Shown here in pieces: positions 28,143 to 36,052 of a stretch of 64,000 nucleotides of DNA. The notes beneath the pieces were generated by a model. That model was not told where the DNA came from. It saw nothing but the letters and a program-made list of their open reading frames with translations, and did no database searches. Position numbers and translations under genes: made by a program. Each line of letters starts with the position of its first letter. Positions within the stretch are counted from its first letter, which is position 1. This DNA comes from Chitinophaga rhizophila (lineage in GTDB: Bacteria; Bacteroidota; Bacteroidia; Chitinophagales; Chitinophagaceae), in contig NZ_JAICCF010000001.1 in NCBI RefSeq assembly GCF_019492185.1, positions 806,001-870,000 on the forward strand, read 5' to 3'.

Positions 28143-29756
28143 CTATCCCACGAAATTATCTCTTAAAATAGTTTTTTCATAGAACTTATTCGGGTTGTCA
28201 ATATCTACAATTGGATTTTTAATAATTAGATTACCATCAACCGCATTAGTCACAGTGTGTCTTTTAATCTTAAAATTAAGACATATTGTATCTTGATCCC
28301 CACCATAAAAGTAATGAGGTACTTCACAATTTAAAACATACAAATTGGCACAGCCGGCTTTATGAAGTCCATTAATCTCAGTTCTAATTACTTCCGGACT
28401 ATCTATATTCACGAGCAAATCTTCATGATTATTATTGTCCATCGGTGACTGATAAGTTAAAATATTCAAACTCGAATAAATCGGTATAATTATTTCATAA
28501 CCATAGTGAGAACTTAATCGCACAGCTTTCTCCTTTTTTCGATGGGCTGGCACATTTATAAGTTTCAAGGATATAACGGACTCTCGGAAAGCAGGCCATT
28601 TCTCAAAAATGCTATTCAAATAAATTTCCTCCCAAACTGTATTACTAAACTTATTTAAATCAAACACGGCATTAGACATAGATGTTTTGAACAAACTAAT
28701 GTAATCTACTTTCTTGCTCGGGAGTTTATTTATATAATAATCAAAATAATGACTATGGGAATAGTGATTGCTCTTCTCCGAATTAAATCCGCTCTCAAAC
28801 TTTATCCCGCTTTCATTATACAAAATCAAAACACCGTAACCACTTTTATGAATATTTAGTTGAGATTTAGGTAAGACAGCCTTAGAGTCGAGCTTTTGAT
28901 TACACTTGAGCCAACCAATATTATTCGACCTAAAATCAAGAGTTTCTGAATCTTTAAAAATCCATTCGCATTCTCCACCAATTTTGTAAAAAACAATTTC
29001 TTCTGCTTCTATCTCTGGAATCTCAATTTTTTGTCCTCTATTTTCATCAAAATGCAACATGAAAATCTCGCACTTATATTCGGGTCCAGAATTAGGAGCA
29101 TCCATTCTATAAATGCTTTTCAGATTATGTAACGGCTTGATAATTTTTGAACCAATGCTTTCTTCTCCACTGCATTTAGCGTCTCTTGGAATTTCAATTG
29201 GATTTTCTTCGGCAACCTCTAGTTCTGGTACCTTTTCTTGAATAAATTTGCTAAAGAATTCATTAATGTGTGCATTTTCAATTTTCAACAATGCATCACG
29301 TAAGATTCTAATATCAGATCGTTCTGAGTTAACACTTGAAAACTCCTTTAAGGAACGAGCGAATTCAGTACATAGATATATAAATTCCTTTTTTAAAGCC
29401 CCATGTACACGGCTTAATTCGACCTGAAAAGCATAGAAATCAGCCAAGTTGATATAATCTGAAATGCTTCTAACGCCCCGTAATTTTTCCTGTTGATCTT
29501 CTGGTAGTGACTCCGTCACCGGCAAGTTAGACATCTCATAAAAATCATATAGAGAGTCTTGTATTTTTGCATCTTCAAAATCATTCAAATAGGATAGAAT
29601 ATTGCGCAAATGCTCGGATTTAGGGAATGTTTTTCCCGTCAACCATTGAGAAATAGCAGCCTCGGAAACCATTAAGTATTGGCTCCATTGGGTACGATTC
29701 AGGACTTTAGTGTCATCAATTAACTTGATCAACATCTCTCTAAATAGATTTTTCAT
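28143..29756 (-). CDS. XRE-type DNA-binding protein with cupin-like C-terminal regions
   Basis: A 537-residue protein. Residues about 1-70 are a helix-turn-helix of the Cro/C1 (XRE) type (LNRTQWSQYLMVSEAAISQW, then LTGKTFPKSEHLRNIL). Residues about 95-200 are helical. Two beta-rich, cupin-like regions follow (about 228-325, IFMLHFDENRGQKIEIP and EEIVFYKIGGECEWIF; about 420-515, YEIIIPIYSSLNILTYQSP and CEVPHYFYGG). Such proteins bind a small ligand and regulate nearby genes. Its ATG overlaps the TGA of the FAD oxidoreductase by 4 bp (ATGA), so translation is coupled. Codon usage and base content are far more AT-rich than in the NRPS or RHS genes, which points to foreign origin. I do not recognise a named family. 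Confidence 0.75.
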   Translation of the reverse strand: MKNLFREMLIKLIDDTKVLNRTQWSQYLMVSEAAISQWLTGKTFPKSEHLRNILSYLNDFEDAKIQDSLYDFYEMSNLPVTESLPEDQQEKLRGVRSISDYINLADFYAFQVELSRVHGALKKEFIYLCTEFARSLKEFSSVNSERSDIRILRDALLKIENAHINEFFSKFIQEKVPELEVAEENPIEIPRDAKCSGEESIGSKIIKPLHNLKSIYRMDAPNSGPEYKCEIFMLHFDENRGQKIEIPEIEAEEIVFYKIGGECEWIFKDSETLDFRSNNIGWLKCNQKLDSKAVLPKSQLNIHKSGYGVLILYNESGIKFESGFNSEKSNHYSHSHYFDYYINKLPSKKVDYISLFKTSMSNAVFDLNKFSNTVWEEIYLNSIFEKWPAFRESVISLKLINVPAHRKKEKAVRLSSHYGYEIIIPIYSSLNILTYQSPMDNNNHEDLLVNIDSPEVIRTEINGLHKAGCANLYVLNCEVPHYFYGGDQDTICLNFKIKRHTVTNAVDGNLIIKNPIVDIDNPNKFYEKTILRDNFVG

Positions 29757-30979
29757 TTTGTTTGTTTTTCTTCAAACCACATTTTAATTTCACTATTCCC
29801 GTTTGTTCTTAGTTGGCTAGTTTGTTCAATTCCTTCACCTAATTTTGCAATCCGTAGCAGCTCTGTAGCTGTATGAAAAGCAAGTGTTGCTTTTCCTGGC
29901 CCTGCCATGTAGATATTTTTATAACCGCATTGATCAAAGGTATTGCTGTCATATATCCATGGCAAATAAGCGGCACTTTCGGTTTTGTAACATACACTAA
30001 AATTATTGTCATCCTCAAGGAATAATTCCAATTTACTTTTTAAGTCTGGATATCCTCCTGATTGACAAAAATTTTGAAGGAACAACTCTTTATCTTGCGT
30101 CGTTACATTCATATCTTTCGGCAACTGGTGAATATTTTCAACAGGAGTATAAATAGAATCACCGAGTAAATGAAGCTTTTTGCCGGATAAATCCTTGACA
30201 GTGTTAATATTTGTATTATTAATCTTATTAATGAAAATTGGCACTTTAAGATCTATAAAATTCAGAGACTTCATTAATACACATCGTCTAGCCTTAATTT
30301 TTATATTTTCTTCAATGCCTAAAGGTTCGAGGAAGCGTATAGTATTCAAACCAGTCAAAACAAATAAAACACCTGGATCAAATTCTTCATTATCCACTTG
30401 AACTGAATAACCATTTTTTGTTAATGCATTCTTTTTTAGAACTGCGTTTCCTTTTATAGATGAGAATTTAAAATTGGCAAAACTTATTGAATCCTCACAG
30501 AATCTTAACAACCCACCTTCATCAAATGGCTGATCCGGCGTCCAAATAAATTTAGATCCTTTGCTATAGCTTTCAGAGTTTAAAAAATCATTTCCCAATT
30601 TCTCCCTTGCTTCATTTGTATTGAGATAATGATTAGGATATATAAATCCATGGGCACGAAGAAATGATATCTTTTTTTCTGCTTCTTCTTCTGACTTCAC
30701 CGCCATTATGGCTGCTTGACGTAACATTCTTTCATTTCGCAAGTCCATAAGTTTGCGGCCATGAAATATACAAAGTTCTGCGACTTCGCGCTCCACACTG
30801 TCATCGAGGTTATACAAAAGGCCACTCTGCAACCAAGATTGATTTCTAAGTGACGACGTGTGTAATTCGCGAGACGAAATAATTACAGCACTTTTGACCG
30901 TATTCAATCGACTGATTCTTTGAGCTAAGACCCAAGCCAAGATACCCCCACCAACTATTAGGACATCGACCTTTTTCAT
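29753..30979 (-). CDS. FAD-dependent oxidoreductase (DAO-like)
   Basis: An approximately 408-residue flavoprotein of the D-amino-acid-oxidase (DAO) superfold. I place the start at ATG 30979 (MKKVDVLIVGGGILAWVLAQ), which puts the FAD Rossmann strand at the N-terminus; the frame is open to 31009, giving 10 extra residues. The dinucleotide motif is GGGILA rather than GxGxxG. A second FAD contact is at the C-terminus (NIYMAGPGKATLAFHTATEL). The oxidation substrate, probably an amine or hydroxy acid, cannot be read from sequence. It is the first gene of a two-gene unit with an XRE/cupin-like regulator (4-bp overlap), preceded by a promoter with tandem repeats. Confidence 0.8.
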   Translation of the reverse strand: MKKVDVLIVGGGILAWVLAQRISRLNTVKSAVIISSRELHTSSLRNQSWLQSGLLYNLDDSVEREVAELCIFHGRKLMDLRNERMLRQAAIMAVKSEEEAEKKISFLRAHGFIYPNHYLNTNEAREKLGNDFLNSESYSKGSKFIWTPDQPFDEGGLLRFCEDSISFANFKFSSIKGNAVLKKNALTKNGYSVQVDNEEFDPGVLFVLTGLNTIRFLEPLGIEENIKIKARRCVLMKSLNFIDLKVPIFINKINNTNINTVKDLSGKKLHLLGDSIYTPVENIHQLPKDMNVTTQDKELFLQNFCQSGGYPDLKSKLELFLEDDNNFSVCYKTESAAYLPWIYDSNTFDQCGYKNIYMAGPGKATLAFHTATELLRIAKLGEGIEQTSQLRTNGNSEIKMWFEEKQTK

Positions 30980-31006
30980 GCAAATGTTTTTGGCAGTATA
31001 AAAATA

Positions 31007-31026
31007 CAATTAAGCCGCAATTAAGC
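31007..31026. promoter_or_regulatory. Tandem operator-like repeat at the cassette promoter
   Basis: CAATTAAGC occurs at 31007-31015 and again at 31018-31026 in direct orientation, 11 bp apart, so both copies face the same side of the helix. The second copy overlaps the -7 box of the predicted promoter. This is where an autoregulatory XRE repressor would be expected to bind; the protein that binds is inferred, not shown. Confidence 0.55.
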
Positions 31027-31033
31027 AAAATTA
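31025..31033 (-). promoter_or_regulatory. -7 box of the FAD-oxidoreductase/XRE operon
   Basis: On the minus strand the sequence reads TAATTTTGC, a full match to the Bacteroidota TAnnTTTG box, about 46 bp upstream of the ATG at 30979. The -33 TTG element is weak (an AT-rich stretch near 31050-31060). Confidence 0.55.
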
Positions 31034-31311
31034 AATTTACTTAATAAAATGGCTCTTTAGAAAATATCAATAAATTATACATGTATATATTTCAATATAT
31101 TACCTAAAGCCTGCTGTCTCTATAACTATCTTTGATGTAAGCCAGCGGCAGATACCGGACTATTATACATTGATAATAGAAGCAATGCTAATTTCATGAT
31201 TAAAGAATGTCAGCTTCAATTCGGCTGAGTAACACACAAAATATCATTTGAAGTTGCTCAAACTATAGTTGGGTAACATCATTTATTTCGGAGTCATACT
31301 TTTAGAAGTTC

Positions 31312-31336
31312 ATTTGTTGTCAGAAAGACAACAAAT
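31312..31336. terminator. Perfect hairpin upstream of the cassette
   Basis: ATTTGTTGTC (31312-31321) and GACAACAAAT (31327-31336) form a 10-bp perfect stem around AGAAA, then TTTTG on the plus strand. It lies about 280 bp upstream of the cassette promoter in the 684-bp gene-free stretch 31010-31693. It could insulate the cassette or mark its edge. Confidence 0.5.
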
Positions 31337-31420
31337 TTTGTGATTATAAGTATAAATCTAGGTGCAGTCGCATATATATGATCATCGTGTACATATGCAG
31401 AATGTGATTGTATTCATTCA

Positions 31421-31436
31421 GGAGTAATTCAATACC
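31421..31436. repeat. Right copy of direct repeat B
   Basis: GGAGTAATTCAATACC, 15 of 16 identical to 28124-28139 and in the same orientation. Together with repeat A it defines the right flank of the AT-rich two-gene unit. Confidence 0.65.
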
Positions 31437-31460
31437 CTAGGCATAGTTGACATGTAAATA

Positions 31461-31485
31461 AGTTGACTTTATTTATTCGTAATTA
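31461..31485. repeat. Right copy of direct repeat A
   Basis: AGTTGACTTTATTTATTCGT continues to AATTA (31461-31485). It matches 27614-27639 in the same orientation with two substitutions and one single-base gap. Confidence 0.6.
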
Positions 31486-31603
31486 TCCTTTTTTTGAGGA
31501 TTAACTGATTCCTATCTCCAGCTTTCCAATAACCGGTATCCTTCTTACTCACAATTCTGACACGACAGTCGATATGTACTTTGACACTGCCAATGATTAT
31601 AAC

Positions 31604-31647
31604 ATAAATGGAAAGGCAGGAGAAATGCCTCCGACCTTTCCATTTAT
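31604..31647 (-). terminator. Hairpin downstream of the small secreted-protein gene
   Basis: ATAAATGGAAAGG (31604-31616) and CCTTTCCATTTAT (31635-31647) form a perfect 13-bp stem, with GGCA/TGCC able to pair inside the loop. It lies 47 bp past the stop of the minus-strand gene at 31694. A clear U tract is absent on the minus side, so it may act on transcripts from either strand. Confidence 0.6.
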
Positions 31648-31693
31648 TATTGTTTTACAGCTCTGTTTCGTTCTGCAAGACTAAACTTATCCC

Positions 31694-32059
31694 TTAGTTA
31701 CAAAAAGGATAGAGCGGGCAAAGTTTCAGCTTAGCTTTCTTGATAGATTCGTAGCTAACTTCAAACTCCTCAGTATTGTTGGTCTTCGGCGTCTGTGCAC
31801 CTTTGATTTCTGTCAGCAAGGCGCGGTAACGTTCAATGATTTTAGCCAGATTTTTGCTTGATCCGTCATGCTGGTAGGCCTCTGCAGCTTTCTGTGTTAA
31901 AACATCAAATGCTTTATTAGCGTTGTCGTTAATAACGACATCTGCCAATATCTCACGTTTGGCTTCCGCCAGTTTTGCATTCAACGAGTCTTTAGACTGC
32001 GCTTTGGTCTGCAGACAAAAAAGCAGCAGGAATCCACATAATAGTTTGTACATCTTCAT
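31694..32059 (-). CDS. Small secreted protein of unknown function
   Basis: A 121-residue protein with signal peptide (MKMYKLLCGFLLLFCLQTKA, cleavage after KAQ). The mature part is about 100 residues, mostly helical and charged (DSLNAKLAEAKREILADVVI, NLAKIIERYRALLTEIKG). The C-terminus holds the only two mature cysteines in a short tail, KAKLKLCPLYPFCN, which could form a small disulfide loop. It lies 120 bp downstream of the NRPS operon on the same strand and is separated from it by a hairpin, so it may be transcribed on its own. No family is recognised. Met3 is an equally good start. Confidence 0.65.
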   Translation of the reverse strand: MKMYKLLCGFLLLFCLQTKAQSKDSLNAKLAEAKREILADVVINDNANKAFDVLTQKAAEAYQHDGSSKNLAKIIERYRALLTEIKGAQTPKTNNTEEFEVSYESIKKAKLKLCPLYPFCN

Positions 32060-32151
32060 AAGATTTAGTTAAAAGGAAACCAAATGAGTGCGGTGCAACA
32101 GCCAAATAGTAGCGTCTGGTGCCACACTAGCCAGGCATTTAGTCTCCGAAG

Positions 32152-32185
32152 TTGTAAAAATACCAACTACCTGGTAGTTTTACAA
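32152..32185 (-). terminator. Hairpin at the 3' end of the NRPS operon
   Basis: TTGTAAAA (32152-32159) pairs with TTTTACAA (32178-32185) and TACCA (32161-32165) with TGGTA (32172-32176), giving a 13-pair stem with one mismatch. The stop codon of the last operon gene (32180-32182) lies inside one arm. The minus-strand 3' arm is U-rich (TATTTTTAC), compatible with termination or attenuation. Confidence 0.55.
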
Positions 32186-33352
32186 ACTCACGGGCAGCCG
32201 GGCACTCAAAAAGTCCACCAGCATCTCGAAAGTATACTCACTACAGGGCAGCGAATCCTTTACATTACGCTCTTCCGCTGTCAGATCCCTCAGTAGCACA
32301 ATCTGTTTCCTTTGATCAATCTCTTTTAACAGCAGACAATTCACCAAGGGAGCATTTCCCCACCAGACATTAATATTATTGTTCTCTCCTATATACTGTC
32401 CGGTATAAGTAACCAGCAGCGGGATATTATCGATAGCTAAGCCATTGATAAGCAAATTATTGAAGATACTGGAAGCACAGTGCATTAACCCGGTACACGG
32501 ACCCAAAACCACCTTTGTGTACTTAGAGCCAATGAGGGTCAGATCTTCCCGGAATCCAAGCTTCTTTGAAATAATGATATTGTTCATTTTTTCCTCCCCA
32601 AGCCATTCCAGGTAGAAGGCGCTTTTACCAATATCCTTTTCGTCAAAGATCAGCACTTTAACATTCGGCTGTTCCAGCAACCAGCCAAGTAAGTCAAAAT
32701 AAACACGGATATCCAGCAGTTTATGTCTTTCAGAGGCAGAATCAAACATAATATATAGATCATCTTCTTCGCCAACTCCTTGTGAGGCTAACCAGGTGTT
32801 TGCCCACTCATTTTCTTCTGTGGTTAAGTATAATTCACAGGGAGTGGTCGCACTGGAAGCCAGGGTATAATCCCTGAGGGGTTGATACTCCGGAAATACA
32901 TAGGTAATATTCTTCAGAGGTACCAGTATTCCTTCTGAAAATGAGCATATTGCCAGTCTGAACTGATCTTTGGTCAGGAGGTCCTGATATGTATCATGCA
33001 GAAACTCCAGCAATGCCTGCTCTTTGTAAGTCACACATATCAACAGGTCATATTTGCTGAAATCAATGTCTGCCCAGTCATCATCCCTGATGCTGTCGAA
33101 GTTCGGGTTATTGGCGAGCAGGGCATGATAGTACCTCATATTCTTTTTATTGAGGAAATTCAGTTCTACCTTAGCTTTGTGGAAAAATGTCCTGACATAT
33201 CTCAGGTTATCAAACAGAATGCAGGTATCCCCAATGTAAAAGGTTTTCTCTTCGTATATTATCAGTACATTCCTGATATTCTCCACATGAATATTAGCAG
33301 TATTCTTCCGGATTACATCCAGTGTATTCTCTAAAACATTCATAATAGACAC
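32180..33352 (-). CDS. GT9/heptosyltransferase-like protein, last gene of the NRPS operon
   Basis: A 390-residue cytoplasmic protein without a signal peptide. The C-terminal half resembles the GT-B fold of glycosyltransferase family 9. YIMFDSASERHKLLDIRVYF (about 200-220) is at the place of the nucleotide-binding PGSSxxxKRW-type segment, and VVLGPCTGLMHCASSIF (about 282-298) at the place of GxDTGPMHLAAAL. The N-terminal half is not recognised, and key acidic or lysine residues of true heptosyltransferases are not all present. It lies 21 bp after the serine hydrolase gene, so co-transcription is near certain. It may glycosylate the peptide or an envelope target, or be a non-catalytic relative. 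The assignment is tentative. Confidence 0.5.
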   Translation of the reverse strand: MSIMNVLENTLDVIRKNTANIHVENIRNVLIIYEEKTFYIGDTCILFDNLRYVRTFFHKAKVELNFLNKKNMRYYHALLANNPNFDSIRDDDWADIDFSKYDLLICVTYKEQALLEFLHDTYQDLLTKDQFRLAICSFSEGILVPLKNITYVFPEYQPLRDYTLASSATTPCELYLTTEENEWANTWLASQGVGEEDDLYIMFDSASERHKLLDIRVYFDLLGWLLEQPNVKVLIFDEKDIGKSAFYLEWLGEEKMNNIIISKKLGFREDLTLIGSKYTKVVLGPCTGLMHCASSIFNNLLINGLAIDNIPLLVTYTGQYIGENNNINVWWGNAPLVNCLLLKEIDQRKQIVLLRDLTAEERNVKDSLPCSEYTFEMLVDFLSARLPVSL

Positions 33353-33373
33353 TTTTAAAGTTGGTAATCAATG

Positions 33374-34765
33374 TCAATGAATAGCCGCCAGTATTAACTG
33401 TAATGTGCGGTTGGCGCGGTAGCCACCTCTGAGCGTCATTCCCAGCCTAATTACTGCCAGATCTTTTGATGGTATAATGAAGATGTTTTGTCCCTGAAAA
33501 CCGTCAGCATAAAACATGTCGTCAGGTGCATCCTGAAAAGTTCTGTGGCCATCACCCTTCTGCTTTCCTGTGTTTAGCCAGAAGGTATATCCGTAACGAT
33601 CAAAGTTGGCTGCCGGACCAGGACTGATTGTTTGTTTCACCCAATTCTCAGACAATATCTGTTCGTTATTAAAACGGCCCTTATTGAGGTATAATAATGC
33701 AAACCTCGCCCAATCCCGGGCAGAGGCATAGATGTAGGAAGAACCCACATAAGTACCTGATGCATCCGGTTCCCACAGACTGTGATACATTCCAAGTTTG
33801 TAGAACAGTGCCTTATACGGGAAAGCATGATAGTCCTGCTCCCCGACTACATTCCTGATAATCTGCGAAACGATGTTGGTATTTCCACTGGTATATCTAA
33901 ATCTGGTACCCGGCACAGTGTCCAGTGAATGATCTGCTGCGAAGCATCCCATACAGCTTTTAAGGTAAAGCATGCTGGTTACGTCAGACCGTTTACTGTA
34001 GTCTTCGTCGAAGCGTAGCCCACTGCATTGCTGCAAGAGATCTTTTGTAGTAATAGCATGCCGCTTATCAGTTGGCTGCTGCCAGTCGCTAACCGGAACT
34101 GGAGCATCCACATCCAGTTGCCCGTTTTGTGCCAGCAAGCCGGCCAATGCACCGGTCACACTCTTCGCCATACTCCAACCGAGTAGCATTGAGTGTTGCG
34201 AAAAGCCAGGTGCATATCTTTCGGCAATGATCTGCCCCCGGTAGACAACTACCACGGCACGGGTCAGCTTCCTACGGCTGCTATCCTGTTCGGTAAATAA
34301 AAAGTCTATGGCCTCATTAAGCTGTTGGTTATCTACATTAGCGGGAATGGTGTCTGCAACCTTATCTCCCATCGGCCATGCTACCGTTGACATATTTATT
34401 GTATCTGGTGGAGGGATGGCAAATGATTGTCTGCGAATAACATCTTCTGCTAACTCACTGATCAATGTAGCTCCTACTCCTTTCCGGTAAAGCGCCTTCC
34501 TCCCGGAAAATCCAAATACACTGGCAGTTACGCTGCTATCCTTATAATCAACACTACAGCGGGCCAATGATAACGGAAAAGCGCTCAGGTCCTGCGCTGT
34601 TACACGGTCAGGTTGACGCCCGCCTATGAAGACTTCCGAGCACATTATTTTGGCAGCATAACCACTGATAATGGGAAAAGTGCTGTTACCTACGTAAATG
34701 ATCACTGCCAGCAGAACAACAACTAAGCTAATACCAGTGATGTAAATGATCTTTCTTATCCTCAT
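33374..34765 (-). CDS. Membrane-anchored serine hydrolase, beta-lactamase/S12 family
   Basis: A 463-residue protein with an N-terminal membrane anchor (about 5-30, IIYITGISLVVVLLAVIIYV), so the catalytic domain is probably periplasmic. The S12 motifs are visible: nucleophile SxxK as Ser198 and Lys201 (WSMAKSVTGALAG), the Tyr motif at Tyr291 (RYTSGNTNIVSQII) and a late HxG/KxG-type region near ADGFQGQNIFIIPS. The closest general match is the class C beta-lactamase/6-aminohexanoate-dimer-hydrolase type. It sits in the NRPS operon, 9 bp after the oxygenase gene. Possible roles are processing a pro-peptide during export, self-resistance, or hydrolysing a competitor or the product. It is unlikely to act as the assembly-line cyclase, because it is exported and a thioesterase is present. 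Confidence 0.82.
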   Translation of the reverse strand: MRIRKIIYITGISLVVVLLAVIIYVGNSTFPIISGYAAKIMCSEVFIGGRQPDRVTAQDLSAFPLSLARCSVDYKDSSVTASVFGFSGRKALYRKGVGATLISELAEDVIRRQSFAIPPPDTINMSTVAWPMGDKVADTIPANVDNQQLNEAIDFLFTEQDSSRRKLTRAVVVVYRGQIIAERYAPGFSQHSMLLGWSMAKSVTGALAGLLAQNGQLDVDAPVPVSDWQQPTDKRHAITTKDLLQQCSGLRFDEDYSKRSDVTSMLYLKSCMGCFAADHSLDTVPGTRFRYTSGNTNIVSQIIRNVVGEQDYHAFPYKALFYKLGMYHSLWEPDASGTYVGSSYIYASARDWARFALLYLNKGRFNNEQILSENWVKQTISPGPAANFDRYGYTFWLNTGKQKGDGHRTFQDAPDDMFYADGFQGQNIFIIPSKDLAVIRLGMTLRGGYRANRTLQLILAAIH

Positions 34766-34774
34766 AGATGTGCA

Positions 34775-36001
34775 TTAAACAAGGCGGCTTCCGGCCATAG
34801 GAGTGTAATGAAACGCAAGTGCTGCCAGTTCTGCCATCCTGCCTGTCAGCTGCCTCGTTTCCTCCGGATGATAAATATACTTAGCAAAGGTACTGGTAAG
34901 GTTACCGTCATTAGTAATCCAGCCAAGTTCCATTAACTCACTGAAAGCTTTAGCATCATATGCACCGTTGTTTGCGGTAGATGTACTTCCAGACCATAAA
35001 TCCTTCTTAAAATATCCACGCAGAAACCAGCGGTCCATTCCATTAAAAGTAGGTGTATAACCGGTCCTTGTGTGACAGGTAATATGGTTATTCAGTAGTA
35101 AGGCATTACCTGGCGCAATCACCGCGCCTACCGTCTTTGCTTCTATAAAATCTTCCAGCTCAGACAACCAGTTCACCGCATCCATATCTATACAGTCTGT
35201 GCCGTTGAAGTTAATATTCAACCTAAAGCTACCTGCTTCCCTGCATAATGGCGGCTCAAATGAATAGCTGGCGGTACCCATCGGTATACCCGCCTGTTCC
35301 ATCTGTACATACAAATCAGGTGCTTTCAGACGGAACCAGTTGCTGATATCCAGGCTGCTATCCTGCCATTTGCTGTTCTCAAACATTTGTGTGGAGAAAA
35401 CCAGCGTTCTAGCATCAGGCGCTTCCCTTATACCTTGGAGTATCAGGTAATCAGGCCTCTTCCTGTGCCAGGCGCTTTCACAGTGAAAAGGGAAGTTATT
35501 GTCGAAGCCGCCTGCTCCCTTTTGTGCTTTCAGTTTGTAAACAGGTACGATATTGTCAATCAATGGCGCTTTCCCCTGTCCTTCCTGCCTGAAATTAAAG
35601 GGTTCTGCGCCTGTAAGCGCGCCCAGTGCCATTAACATGGCTTCTGACACAAATGTTTTCTTATAATCAGGTGACAGTGGCCCACCAATAGAAGGAGTCT
35701 CCGGCAAATCTTCATCAATAGGAACGCCTTTCACCTGTACGGCCCCAAATCCCTGTTGAAGATGCTGATCAATAAACTGACGAGCTGCTGGTGAAAAGGC
35801 TGCGGCTATTTGCTTCGCTCCGAGAATAAAGTCTTCCTGTTCTTCTGTTTTGTATGGGTTGGCCTTAATCGATAGGGCCATTTGGGTAAACAATTCGGTC
35901 TCTTGTGCAGAGAGTTGCAATATGCATGTTTCAGGGAATGCAGCAATATTTTCTCGTGCATAGGTCAACGGCTTTGTACTGCGATAATTTATCCAGTTCA
36001 T
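34775..36001 (-). CDS. Clavaminate-synthase/TauD-like Fe(II)/2-oxoglutarate oxygenase
   Basis: A 408-residue oxygenase of the clavaminate synthase-like group, whose members include amino-acid beta-hydroxylases used in peptide biosynthesis (AsnO and VioC types). The iron ligands are His173 and Glu175 (FPFHCESAWHRKRPDYLIL, the HxE form of this group) and His310 (CHTRTGYTPTFNGMDRW), with a 2OG-binding Arg shortly after in FLRGYF. No signal peptide, so cytoplasmic. It lies between the receptor and the serine hydrolase in the NRPS operon (gaps of 51 and 9 bp). The natural substrate is likely an amino acid, free or carrier-bound, incorporated by the neighbouring NRPS, for instance Asp or Asn, which three of the predicted pockets favour. 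Regiochemistry is inferred only from the family. Confidence 0.85.
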   Translation of the reverse strand: MNWINYRSTKPLTYARENIAAFPETCILQLSAQETELFTQMALSIKANPYKTEEQEDFILGAKQIAAAFSPAARQFIDQHLQQGFGAVQVKGVPIDEDLPETPSIGGPLSPDYKKTFVSEAMLMALGALTGAEPFNFRQEGQGKAPLIDNIVPVYKLKAQKGAGGFDNNFPFHCESAWHRKRPDYLILQGIREAPDARTLVFSTQMFENSKWQDSSLDISNWFRLKAPDLYVQMEQAGIPMGTASYSFEPPLCREAGSFRLNINFNGTDCIDMDAVNWLSELEDFIEAKTVGAVIAPGNALLLNNHITCHTRTGYTPTFNGMDRWFLRGYFKKDLWSGSTSTANNGAYDAKAFSELMELGWITNDGNLTSTFAKYIYHPEETRQLTGRMAELAALAFHYTPMAGSRLV

Positions 36002-36052
36002 GTTGGCGGTTTTACGGGTTATACTAAACGCGGGTATATCTGTAAGGGTTCT

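Noticed and set aside
33374..34765. Penicillin-binding-protein-type thioesterase (SurE-like) that would cyclise the peptide
   Set aside because: The protein has an N-terminal membrane anchor and so is exported, and the last NRPS already ends in a TE domain with an intact GHSFGG motif.
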